From Phoronis australis (lineage: Eukaryota; Phoronida; Phoronidae), in NCBI GenBank assembly GCA_002633005.1, contig NMRA01000002.1, positions 518,876-582,875 on the forward strand: DNA of 64,000 nucleotides, given 5' to 3'. The position numbers and the translations under genes are program-made. This document shows positions 27,951-44,398 of this stretch, piece after piece; within the stretch, counting starts at the first letter, position 1; every line of letters begins with the position of its first letter. The notes beneath the pieces are model-generated. The model was not told where the DNA came from. It saw only the letters and a list, made by a program, of their open reading frames with translations, and ran no database searches.

Positions 27951-29453
27951 CTAATCTCCACAGGCATTACAGCACATCAAATGTCGCCATCGTGAAGCAA
28001 AACTTTGCCCCTGCAGAGAGGAAGTGGTAGACTCCTTGCCCACATGACTCGTTCGTCTGAATCGTGACTTCAAACGTTTGAAAAGTCCCCCACGTTTCAC
28101 AGTATTTGGCATATCTGTAAAATCATAGTCTTCTGAAACAGAAGAAACGGCATCAAGAGGCACATGCGCGAATTCAGACTTCTTGACGTCTTCTAGACCA
28201 ATGTCCTCAGTGGTGAAAGGATTGTTGTTGCTTTGCAATCTTGTTTTGCTGAATCTCTTCTTGCATCCAGTGTCCACTGAATTATTTCCCGTAGCAAAGG
28301 ATAAATCATACGGGGGCAACGTTGCAACAGGAGACGGACTAGGATAGTAAGGCCAGGCGATGACGCCACAAGGTTTAAAAAAGTCTAGTACAATATCGTT
28401 GCTGTTGTCAGGTAGGTCGCTGCTTTGTACTTTTAAGTTGACCTTCTCACCAGCTTCGGCTATGGAGATGCAAGTGTTATCTAAAAGATTTCCAGCAAGA
28501 GTAGAAATGGCATCTTGAGGCAACTTTACGAAACTGTGCATTTTGTTTTCTTCTGGGCGTATACCTTCGACGCTTCCTGATGTGGCACACAGAGTCTCAA
28601 CTACAGAGCTTTGGGTGTCCTGTGAAAACGTCTCGCAGGTCATAGGAGAAACTGTCGATTCGGTCGTGTCGGTGAATTGAGACAGCGTCTCGGAAACAAT
28701 AAGCTTTGGAATATGACTTTCTAGTAACTCATGCTGCCTCTGCGACTCTGCTGTTTTGCCATCATGGTGACCAATCTGCTCTCTGTCTGCATTGAGCAGA
28801 TCCGCATTCCCTTGGACATTTTCTTTACCCATCACATCTTTTCCTGTGGAAATGGGCCACATTTCCTCCCAAGCTGTAGACTTCACATTCGACTCACTGA
28901 AATCTGACAGTGAAAGGTCTTCAAAGTGATCACTTTGAACGGGCTTGCTTTCTGATTTCAGGACTGTCTCCTTGCTATTAGCATCATCAGAGAACTCAGC
29001 GACACCTGACAGTTGGGTGATGTCCTGCCGAACATAGTCAACGTCGCCTAGTTTGTTTCTGACATCCAATTCTACTACTTCTCTAACTCCAGCACTATGG
29101 CGACCAATCGGCTCGTTCTCTCTTGACGAGTTTCCGACTTCGCACTCGACTTCGCCACCCTCCGCAACCTGCCCAGTGAGTGCCTTTGATTCGTGGACAA
29201 TATCTGATGCACACCTAGCATCAGGTTCCATTAATTCAAAGTCAATTTTTGCTTTCTCAACAGATACATCTCCTAACCCCTTGTCTTCCATTGCCGTGCT
29301 TGTAAAAGCGTCTTTCTTGCACGGGGATCTCCACATGACAGAGCTTACTTTCTCCGTCGTTTTCAGCATAATTCGCCAAATAAAGTCTATAAACCATGAT
29401 ATAGTGACTTTCACAAAGTCTCGAATGAGTCTGTGAGCCATTCGCAAATCCAT
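27951..29453 (-). CDS. 500-aa single-exon protein, unrecognised
   Basis: An uninterrupted 500-codon frame, by far the longest in the window, so very unlikely to be chance in AT-rich DNA. I do not recognise the family. Residues about 8-30 are hydrophobic with basic flanks (VTISWFIDFIWRIML), which could be an N-terminal membrane anchor or amphipathic helix. Residues about 50-400 are acidic and rich in Ser, Thr, Glu and Asp, looking disordered. Two segments resemble each other: LPQDAISTLAGN near 310 and VPLDAVSSVSEDYDF near 430. The C-terminus has a basic cluster (KRLKSRFRR) and a Cys-rich end (CCNACGD). No intron is needed. Met5 is a possible alternative start. It may be a lineage-specific gene. 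Confidence 0.7.
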   Translation of the reverse strand: MDLRMAHRLIRDFVKVTISWFIDFIWRIMLKTTEKVSSVMWRSPCKKDAFTSTAMEDKGLGDVSVEKAKIDFELMEPDARCASDIVHESKALTGQVAEGGEVECEVGNSSRENEPIGRHSAGVREVVELDVRNKLGDVDYVRQDITQLSGVAEFSDDANSKETVLKSESKPVQSDHFEDLSLSDFSESNVKSTAWEEMWPISTGKDVMGKENVQGNADLLNADREQIGHHDGKTAESQRQHELLESHIPKLIVSETLSQFTDTTESTVSPMTCETFSQDTQSSVVETLCATSGSVEGIRPEENKMHSFVKLPQDAISTLAGNLLDNTCISIAEAGEKVNLKVQSSDLPDNSNDIVLDFFKPCGVIAWPYYPSPSPVATLPPYDLSFATGNNSVDTGCKKRFSKTRLQSNNNPFTTEDIGLEDVKKSEFAHVPLDAVSSVSEDYDFTDMPNTVKRGGLFKRLKSRFRRTSHVGKESTTSSLQGQSFASRWRHLMCCNACGD

Positions 29454-29897
29454 TTTGAAAATTTGTAAAGTGAATACGTCACAAATAGTTCGACGTCACC
29501 AACACGTCAAATGCCAACATGACTTGAACTGATATAACCCCTGCACATCCAAAACGGACAATTACCTGGAATTACCGTAAACAAAGGCCGCCCAATCTGA
29601 TTGATTGTTCTAAAATATGTATGCCAAGTTTTAATGTAAACTTTTGTTTGTTTTGGCGAATCATTATACTTTTAGATCTGGATTTAACTCAAATGATTAT
29701 CATTCCACGAGACATTCGGTGATTTTGTTGATAACTAACAGTATGAAGGAGATTTTTAACGCACTGTGCTGAATACGAAATAATTATGGACCAATGAAAT
29801 ACTTGCCAGTCTGTGAGATACATTAAAAAGTACGTGTTTATTTAAACAAAATAAATAAGATTATCTCGGTGGCAAATGTTCCTTGAAACAAGATGAA

Positions 29898-29899
<2 letters not shown>

Positions 29900-29937
<38 letters not shown>

Positions 29938-29971
29938 TGTGTGCGTGCGTGTGCGCATGTGTGTGAGAGAG
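29900..29971 (+). repeat. (TG)n microsatellite with CG interruptions
   Basis: About 72 bp of TG dinucleotides from 29900, interrupted by 'gcgc' and 'gcat' towards the right and ending in a short (GA) run. It lies about 450 bp upstream of the 500-codon gene start. Confidence 0.95.
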
Positions 29972-30539
29972 ATCGTGTCCTTATCAATACAATTCTTTTT
30001 TCGTGCTCACCTTTATGGATCTTCCCTCAAGATGTCCACGAGAAGTACCGAACAGTTGTATTGCATATCTTCTCGTAATGTAATTTGAATATAAAGCCTG
30101 TAATTATTGACTTTTTGTGCTTTCCTCACTGGCATGAGCCTGTGTCATGTTTAACATCAACAGACGCCTGACGAAAGATTATCCTGTCGCCAATCTGTTA
30201 AAGGCCATAAAAACACATGGAACGTCGTGTTCAACAGAAATTTAAAAAAAATCACTAATGCTTGTTTAACAAATCTAGATCCTAAAATGCTCGACACGGT
30301 TTCCGAAAATACGCCAGGGCGTTTCTTCGGTTTCATTTTAGGTTTCAGAATATCCTCCCGTAAGCCCATTTTCGCAAATTCCCGACACACTCCAACCATA
30401 TTAACTGAACAGGACATGACTACACGTGCGCTTTCGGGTTGTTAAAACTGGTGCTAAATCTAGGCATTATGTCCTAAAAAACAATGCGCAATAATTTTTT
30501 GCAACGCCACCTGCATGTGTGCAAATTGCGAGTAGGGGA

Positions 30540-30712
30540 ATAGACAATTGGTCGAACTTCAAACCACTTGCCCGGTCTTCAAAACCAGTCCGCTGAACTG
30601 CAAAATGGCCGGTGATCGTCAAACGTGTTGTCCAGACTAGAAAACGCGATGGCCTCACCCAAAATACTAGTTAGCTGGACCCAAAACACGAGGGCCGGTG
30701 CCATAACCAGTT
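30540..30712 (+). repeat. array of about 21-bp degenerate units (single arm)
   Basis: Reads 'gacaattggtcgaacttcaa', then 'cttgcccggtcttcaaaacc', 'tggccggtg', 'cgatggcctcacccaaaata'. This follows, unit by unit, the reverse complement of the right arm at 57100-57285. Each unit is 20-22 bp and ends in a CAAAA-like word. Confidence 0.75.
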
Positions 30713-33700
30713 AAGCACGGACTTGTTCAGCAGGGGTAGATCCAAATGATTTTAAAAGAGGAGAGGAGGGGTTCAAATAAAAAAACACGAAAATTCTAAA
30801 TTTGATATCACTAAAATCAAGGGGAAAACGGGGGGTCAAGTTGCTCCTACTAAAAACTCAACAAAAGCACCTTTTCATGTCTGAAGAAGGCGGCTCTCCG
30901 CGGACTTTCCTCACAACTCCTCAGTCATTATCGCACTCCCCGCGCGGAAACGGTCAGAAAAATATTTTTGTGAACATCTCTGGCTTGTTTCTTAGCAATA
31001 GGTATACTAACGGCCATTAAATATCTTAAGATGTATCAATAAAAGTCCTTTGAGACACAGGGTCATCGTAGGTTTGCAACTTTCAGTCCTGTTTGTCTTT
31101 GCATTGTTCTATTATTAGTCTTTTAAAGAGTGGGCGGTGTTTCCACGGAAACCTCATTACAGACGGCGGCAGTTGAGCGAGTACCAATAATGAATGGCAC
31201 TCAACTGTCACTCAGTACGGCGGATACTTTAGGTGGTAATGCACCACTAAAAATAAAAATTAAACTAAAAAAATTCATATTAAATTCAGTTAAGATTGAC
31301 AATTATTTTGGAGTTGTGTTGAATGAGTATTTGGACTTAAAGAACCATGGAACGCGAAAACTCTTCAGAAATATCTTAAACAATTCCTGACGTAAGTACT
31401 ATCTAGCATCGTCCCATTACGGATCAATTCACTTTCCCCTGTGATGAAATTTCCAGAAAAAATCACAAAATTCAAGATTTTTGAAATACGCACGAAGGTG
31501 GTTACCAGACTTTGTAATATCCCTCCCACTTGAGATTGTAAATGCTCGCATGCGAGTGTCGAGCAGTTGACAGGTCGTTTTTTGAAATTTGTAACTAAAA
31601 AATGTTTTGATATCAACAGAAATTAAAAATCTTTACAAACAAAGGTCTAAAAATACCTGATGAGCAGGTTGAATTCTGTTTCAGTAGCAGAGAACCACTT
31701 TCGATATTGCAATTTAATCTGTTTATGGCGTTCTAGGCCTCTTTTAAAATATAATTGAGCAAAGAGATAAAAAGGTCGATAACTCGTGAATAGAATATAT
31801 TGAGAAACCAACAGTATATTTAAAGACTATGATAGCTAATATAGCCACATAGTTCCCAACACCACAACACCGACTACGAAAAGTTTCAAATTATCCACAA
31901 TTAAAAGCAATACTGAAAAAATTAAACTACAGTAAAAGTTGCACACGCGGCGTCGCCGGATCCAACCGTGAGGTTGGAAAGATGCAACTTGATCTTAACT
32001 AGTGAAAAAACTGAAAGACCACTGGCAAATTACTGTATAGCATTTTTCACGTAAAACATTTTCCCAACACATGAGTGACACAGATACTCCTTTCATCAAA
32101 GGCACTAACTCTGGAAGTCTGGTCGTTGCTTCTTTACTGCAAACCTGCCTCAGTAGAAGATCAAAAAATTGCCAATTATGAAAATTAAGTTGGTTAACTT
32201 TCGTGTTCAGGTTTAATGACCACCTTCACTATCCCCACTAATGAATCGAGTGCAAATAAAAATTGGAAGTTGAGAACTCTAAGCCAATACTTACAACATT
32301 TAATAAATGGGCAAACTTTTGTTCCCGAAACACCAGCTTTTAGTGGAAGTTGATTGCAGAAATTTAACCACTTGATAGGGATTCTTGAACAAGTCTCTTT
32401 AAGGCATTAGTACAAGAACAAGTACAATGTTGTCAGAAATGAGTATACCGATCTTAATAGCAACCAAAATGTTAAAACAAAGGTAGCAATAAAAGCCCTT
32501 CTGCACTTTTGTGAACAACTTATAGAGTTTCGGACTCCTAAAGTGGACCCTCCATAGGGAATCAAATCAAAAAGGTGCCCTTTTCTCGGGAAACTGGTCA
32601 TGAAAAAGAGATCCTTTAGAGTGGCACGTCCCCAAATCATACCTCCTCTAAGGAAGTATCCCCAGGACTCGTGTGTTATACACCAGTGCTGGCTTAGGCA
32701 ATAAATGCTCCAGGACAACAACACGAAAGTGGTTCCAAAAACACCAGCTCTAGCAATTCTGTCATTGGAGGTAATGTCTAGATAATTAATAAGCTTTATG
32801 CAACATCACAATTTTGCAAACATTTGAATGATCATCTGACACAGAGATGCGACTTTCATAAATATACACATCAAGAATGTTACAAATCTTTGAACTTTGC
32901 ACCAATCCGACAGCAAAGACGAACCTTTTGAATTCAGCTGTTAAGCATAACAAGTGAATTACAAAATAGCACTGACAGTGATGAAAGACAAATAAAACAT
33001 GCTCTAATAAAAGTTATCAAAAATTTTATAAATACTTGACAAAATGTTACTGGCAACAACTTGGAGTCAAAAAGTGACTCTTATCACAACTGTAATAGTC
33101 TAAAAATAACAGCAAAGTTTTGTTTTGTGCGTCTTTGAAAACGACTAAACAGTGGATGAGTTTATAACGCGCACAGTATTTTTAAATCTGGCATTCATGA
33201 CAATCTCAGTACTCAAGTTTATTTCAAGAGCTAAAGATGATAACTATTTCCCTTGACACCTTGGAACTATCACTCGCAGCCTGAGAAATCGGGCCAGACT
33301 CGACAATAAATAGTCACATGCCATTATTCATTATTCAAGTACAAATTTGTAAGTTTATTCAAAGTGTGTCATGCCATTGGTCAATTTTCGAGTTGAGTTT
33401 CGAGTTTAGAGATTAGACCCCAGGCCAAGGTCATAGCCAACAAATTATATTATGATCTAGATTATAAGGTGATATTCATGTTCATTTGTGGATTTTTTTA
33501 ATGCAACATTCTCTGGTTTTCCACATAAATGTTCAATAACTGTAAAATGTTACGCTCGCTTCCTTGGCCAGATCTGAGAAGCAGTTCTGTTATTGTCAAT
33601 AAAATTCCATGAATGACAGCCATCAACTCTACTTCATGTTTAAATTGAGTACAACATAGAATTGACAGAAAACACTGATTCTTCACTTATTAAAACTTTT

Positions 33701-34142
33701 TGCCAAAATGGTAATTTTTCCGTTTTTTGAAGGCTGATTACTGGTTTGCAAATAACATATGAATTTTGGCATTATCTATTATGACATCGAGGCACAACAA
33801 TCCATGCTTGCAATAGACTAAAATGTTCTTAATCTTTTAGTTTTGTGGAGAAATTTAAGAAATAGAATTTCACTTGTCCGCAATATTGTGTGCTAAATAA
33901 TTGAAGAATAAAAGAAATGCTACAGCCCAATGGATGTTCCCATCAAGAAAAGTGATTTTACAGAAAATAGCCGTAGCGCAGAATTGAACCCATTAGCTCC
34001 AATAGCAGCCAAATTCTCTGCACTGAGCCAAATGCTATGGCTTAAATAGCAGAGTATTTTAAGACTGATAAAGACACCGAATGCCTGGCAGACAACGGCA
34101 AGAATTTGCAATTTGTAATAAAATCACAAAAACAACAAATTT

Positions 34143-34260
34143 TGTTGTTTTACGGCTTTTGTCAAAGCTAATAACTTCAAAAAGTCCATCCTATCCAACA
34201 GTAATCCCAAAAATGTGTTTTTCTGCTGTAAAATGATAATACCCCTTCACCATAGTTCCA
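34143..34260. repeat. dispersed repeat (related to 52868-52976)
   Basis: Shares the order 'gctaataacttcaaaaagtc', 'cc(c)a..ca.c(a)gtaat(t)ccca', 'gtgt.ttt.ct.ctgtaaaa.' with 52868-52976 in COPS3 intron 11, at roughly 80 percent identity by eye. It lies just 3' of the NT5C stop codon. Confidence 0.6.
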
Positions 34261-34456
34261 CAAAAACTATATACAAGGTAAAAATGTTAAAAACTATTTT
34301 GTGTACCTTATGATCACACTGACTAGAAGGTACAGTTAGGTATATATTTTCATCCTTTTATCAGGAAATATATAAGCGCCTAGTAAATCAAATGGATGCA
34401 TCACTGCTTCTCGAATAATGAACTGGCTGTTGACCTACAGAAATAGGCAGATATGT

Positions 34457-40035
<5,579 letters not shown>

Positions 40036-41721
40036 CTTCACTGCGAACGTCTGGGTGATGACTAGTAGGAATAGATTCAGCTAGAATATAAATTAAATCA
40101 ATTAGTCACATTTCAGTGTTAATGTGACAAGCTATACAAAGAGATAATATTAAAGCCCTTATACAGCAAAGATCTGCCTTGAGAGATATTTGCCACAAAC
40201 TAATTTAGATAGAAAAAGTCCTGTCTGAATTAAGAGTCGAAAAATTTTGAGTCGAGAAGATGCCAACAAAAACCTTTTTACTAGTGATTTCTGTGACTTA
40301 GTCCTAACAATGTTGGCCATTCTTATAAACTGTATTAATTAATGAAATTAATAACAGAAAGAGACCAAGTAAAGTAATCCTATAAAAAGTATCGTAAACA
40401 TGGATGTACAAAGAAATTTTAAGGTATATTTTGTGATTAGACGACTGAGAAGAGAGCATTGGTGTCAAACAGACTTGACTAATTTGGCAAAGTACCTACA
40501 GGCAGACTTCCTAATATTCCATGTAGGCTAGAAAATTTTCATTAAAGTGTGGTCCAGTCTGGCAGATCCACCACCAAAGTCACATCTTTGCTATTAGTAG
40601 GTTCCTTTCGAGCATATTGCCTTTGGAGGCCGCACTACAGATGTCTTTAAATCCTTCCAACTTGAGCAAAATACTTTAGCAATTATTTTTGATATACCCC
40701 TTCATTCAAACATGAAACTGATAGTTGACGTCTATTGTTTCTAAACACTTTGATTTGATAAAAGTGATATCTTTTGGGAGATGATGACAACACTGCCGAA
40801 GCAAAAGTTACCCAAAATTTCAGTGCAGAGGTAATAAAGAACTCAAAACTTACTAACGAAGTGTAACCACATTTTGCTCAGAGTCTGACCTCCTCTTGTA
40901 GGGGTGCGCTAGTTGCTAATAGCCTTGTCGTATTGAAATTCACTATCCTGTTAGACGGTGACCAGGATGTAATGCAGACAAGAGGTTTCTACCTGGTAAA
41001 AACGTCATATCTCCTGGTGCGAGCAGTGTAAAAATGGCCAGTTGCGGATTTGGGCAATTGGACAAAGGATAGGCAATTACATGAATGCTGCACGTATACA
41101 GGGGCGTAAGTACATCCCCATAAAAAGTTACTCATTTCAAAATACAGCAAATAAAATCGAATGAAACATGCAGAAATCCACATGGAGTTATGATTAACAC
41201 ATACCATGACTCTGAATACAATTTAGTCAACATAACTCGTAACTTTGCTTCTTCGAAGGTATGTGTAAAAGCAGAAAGGATCACTGAAGTAAGCGCTTTT
41301 TTAAGTGATAGTTTTAAGTGTAGAATGTATTTTTGACGAGGTGAAAACTCTTAATTGGTGAGTGGATTTTGCCTACTTTCCGTTTAAATACCAGGTATGA
41401 AATTAGTACAAAAAACAGTGGGAAGTATTGTAGACCCTAACCAGCCAACCAAGGGGATACATGTTGCCTAGACAAAGGACTGCTAAAAAGTTTGATTACG
41501 TGAGTACGAGTTGGAAGGATTTACAGACATCGACAGTCTTCTAAGACTAATACGCACTTATGGCAACATGACACTGACTGGTTTAATCAGAGTGACGCAT
41601 AATTCGCTGAGTAGTTTCTGGTGCATGAAGGGCCTATGGGACGGTCACCATCTCTACTACTACTAGTTGAGACAGTGGCACTGTCTAAGCCCAGAGCCTA
41701 GCACTAGGCCCTGGGCTTAGA

Positions 41722-43879
41722 CTAGTACCGTATTTGTCCGGGTTACTGCCCATGCTCAGCTTACCGCCCACTCCTGAAATTTTCACGATTGAGACTTCCT
41801 TAAAAGTGGCTCAGGTGTTTTGAGCAATAGGCCCAACCATGAGGCCTGCGCACATCTGATGCACCGCAAATGACATCAGGCCACCTGCACTGTTTTTTCC
41901 TTAAAAGTGTCTGTGTTTTTGTGAACGTTTGCTGCACAAAACTAAGATTCCAAAACTTGCGCAACTCCCTTACCTTTCAGTGACAATCAATCAGTTTTGG
42001 TGGAACCGGGACCTTGTCTTACTATGGCGGTAAAATACCGGTGATCTCAAGCTTTTTACCGACGGAGACATAATTGTTTCCTTTGGCTCACGCATGGAAC
42101 TTCCTGTCAGCATGTACTAATCACTGAGACAGCACTTTTCAAATACATTTCATTGCCGAAGAAGAACCAGCAAAACGGTACTTGACAGGAATTTCAAGTC
42201 CGTGACAGACCTTTCTGTGATTACGCGTGATGGTACACGAAACATCACCACCCTGAGCAATGAAATAAGTTCTAAAAAAAAAACACTAGCACACTCGACT
42301 GGTACATGACCAACAATAATGGAAACTCCACCGACATTATTTTGGACTCATATACGTTGTCAGGTTCAAGGTCTCACTTCAACAATTCACTGACAAATGG
42401 TACCCAGTCACGTCTATAGAGATGGTAACCACCACGTATGGCAGGCTAAAAGGCGAAATTGACGCATTATTTTGAATACAAGGCAGATACGAGCTATTGT
42501 GACAAGCAACTTGTCTCGCTGCTCCAGTCTTGGTTAAACGTACGTTTTTAGTGACTTTCACTCCTGATATCTAAATGGAAGCACCCAACCAAAAGCAACA
42601 GCGCAAGAAATGAACTTGTCATTAAGTGCAAGTCAAACATTCTCTCAGCATCCATATGGTCAAAAATTTGTTTCTCTTTAAACTCTTGATTTGCCTGCAG
42701 GACTTTTTACGTGATGTGTTTTTGCTTCATTATTTTCGCAGCCGATGGAGCACCCGTATTTAATAGTAGTATCGCCCGATGGTTGAGCACGTGCTTTGAA
42801 CAAATTCTGGGACGTTTTAAGTGACTAGCGGGGAGCAGGCCTTCATGTAGGCAATGACCATCGCCTCTGTTGGTCCGAACCAGAGGCGACGCAGAGGCTA
42901 TAGGCGCTCTGTACGCCGGAAACTTTTCGGCAAATTATTCCTCGCACCGACTAACCCATCAAAGTCACGTTGTTATAAATACCTTTTGCGCATAGAGGAA
43001 CACCTGAGGAGGTTTTCGATGTGTTTAATTCCTTCCAACTCGAACAAATACTCCCGTTATCAAACTTTTTCTTCGAGCAGTCCCCATTTCAGTTCCCAAA
43101 ATGGTGAACTCACCATTTTTATACTGTGCACGCTCCAATTTTTACCGTGCTCGCTAGGTGATGTGACTTCATGACCTCAATCTTTAAATAGGCCAAAGGT
43201 GAGCCATTGCGGTCTTGTCAGTCAAATGTTCGTTTCCAAAATGCCACCACTTATACTTGTCTTTAATTGGCGTTACTTGAAACTGATTGTATTTCAATGA
43301 ATTATTGTTTGTATTTGATAAAAATAAATGCTGTTGATATGACATTTAATAGTCTTTGTGCACATATTTGACATTTTAATGTTTAACACGTAAATGCACG
43401 GCTGGTTCCCGGCAGCACGTACGCAAAGGGCGGGAACTTCAGCTTTCAAAGTTCGCCGGTAGGTACGCAACTTCTGACCTTCGGCCTCGTTAAAACCATG
43501 AAAATGTTGATTTCACGATTTTGGGAACTGAAATAGGGACTGCTCGAAGAAAAAGTTTGATAATAGGAGTTTTTGTTCGAGTTGGAAGGATCGAATTAAA
43601 CACATCGACAACCTCCTCAGGTGTTCCTCTATGCGCAAAAGGTATTTATTACAACGTGACTTTGATGGTTTAGTTGGTGCGAGGCATAATTCGTCAAAAA
43701 GCTTCCGGCGTACAGAGCGCCTATAGCCTCTACATCGCCTCTGCTTCGGGCCGACAGAGGCGATGGTCATTGCCTACCGTACAGTAAGACTCCTGACTTT
43801 TCAAAAAGTTCGATTTTGACTGCCCACCCCTTGTCTTTTTAGATTCCCAATTTAAGCGCCCGGACGAGTACGGTACTAG
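41722..43879. mobile_element. 2.2-kb TIR element flanked by CTAG, non-autonomous
   Basis: Left end CTAG then 'taccgtatttgtccgggtta' and right end 'cccggacgagtacggta' then CTAG are inverted repeats. CTAG at 41722-41725 and 43876-43879 may be a target duplication or part of the TIR. Subterminal text ('actgcccatgctcagcttac', 'gcccacccc', 'aatttaagcgccc') is shared with the 111-bp element at 45396-45506, proving a family. A large inner inverted repeat occupies 42847-43777. No intact transposase is visible. Confidence 0.75.
42847..43777. repeat. inner inverted repeat, arms of about 256 and 261 bp
   Basis: Arms 42847-43102 and 43517-43777 run outward-facing and about 90 percent identical. Each begins 'gtaggcaatgaccatcgcct' from the outside and contains 'tcctcaggtgttcctctatg' in one orientation. 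Both arms open similar short frames (MTIASVGPxQRRR...), which are a mirror effect rather than two genes. Shorter relatives occur at 41508-41690 and 59560-59680. Confidence 0.8.
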
Positions 43880-44187
43880 GCTAAACTAGTCAATCTTTTC
43901 TGTAGTGTTAGTCTGTGTTAGTCATGTTAGTGTTATCTAAGATTGGCTGACTGGACGTCGTCTGCTCGTCGAGTGTTAGCTTTAGATCGAGAGTCAATCT
44001 GTTACTTGTATATGAAATTGGAAAACTGAACTTACAAAAAGTGACAAAATGTAAGACCGAGGACAACTAAACTATTAATACCAATAAAACCTTTAGTTTC
44101 CAGAACACAACAAAAAAGTTTTCGCTTGACTTACCGGTACTTATGTGTGTGCATTAATAATAGCAATCTTACTTAGTAGTACCAGAA

Positions 44188-44276
44188 CAATAGCAGCAAT
44201 ATTGGTATGTTGTCCCTAAGTCTATAAAAATTGCGAAAATTGATTTAAGGACAACATACCAATATTGCTGCTATTG
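44188..44276. repeat. 89-bp hairpin upstream of COPS3, 32-bp arms
   Basis: Arms 44188-44219 ('caatagcagcaatattggta' then 'tgttgtccctaa') and 44245-44276 pair with one mismatch around a 25-bp loop. It ends 122 bp before the COPS3 ATG, so it lies in the promoter or 5' UTR. Confidence 0.85.
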
Positions 44277-44398
44277 TGACTCTTGTTTTTCTTAAAAAGG
44301 ACACACGATCGAGTTTTTGTAAATTTAGAAATTCTAAGTGGCCGAAAATAACTTAGAAGTAAATAACAAGGGGACGTAACTCCGAATTCTGACAGAAA

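Larger units (their letters stand above)
29972..34456. other. intergenic stretch without a supported gene
   Basis: Lies between the 500-codon gene (minus) and the last NT5C exon. Contains a one-armed copy of the 21-bp-unit repeat (30540-30712) and a dispersed repeat at 34143-34260. A minus-strand 86-codon frame at 30417-30157 (MSCSVNMVGVC...) has no motif or partner exon and is not called. 32520-32700 resembles 11900-11930 in a short 'agtatcccc' context, suggesting repeat remnants. Confidence 0.55.
40036..44187. other. NT5C to COPS3 divergent intergenic, transposon-rich
   Basis: 4.1 kb between the start codons of two divergent genes. About half is the element at 41722-43879. A further diverged copy of its inner inverted repeat lies at 41508-41690 ('gagttggaaggattt' ... 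'cataattcgctgagtag' ... 'gggacggtcaccatc'). No gene was found. The promoters of NT5C and COPS3 should be at the two edges, but no specific sites are recognised. Confidence 0.6.

Noticed and set aside
29053..29436. 127-codon plus-strand frame
   Set aside because: Lies wholly within the 500-codon minus-strand frame and has no motif; a shadow frame.
30157..30417. 86-codon minus-strand frame (MSCSVNMVGVC...)
   Set aside because: No recognisable domain and no splice partner; length is compatible with chance.
42854..43770. Two similar proteins starting MTIASVGP on opposite strands
   Set aside because: They are mirror images of the two arms of an inverted repeat, lack a family motif and stop early; not independent genes.
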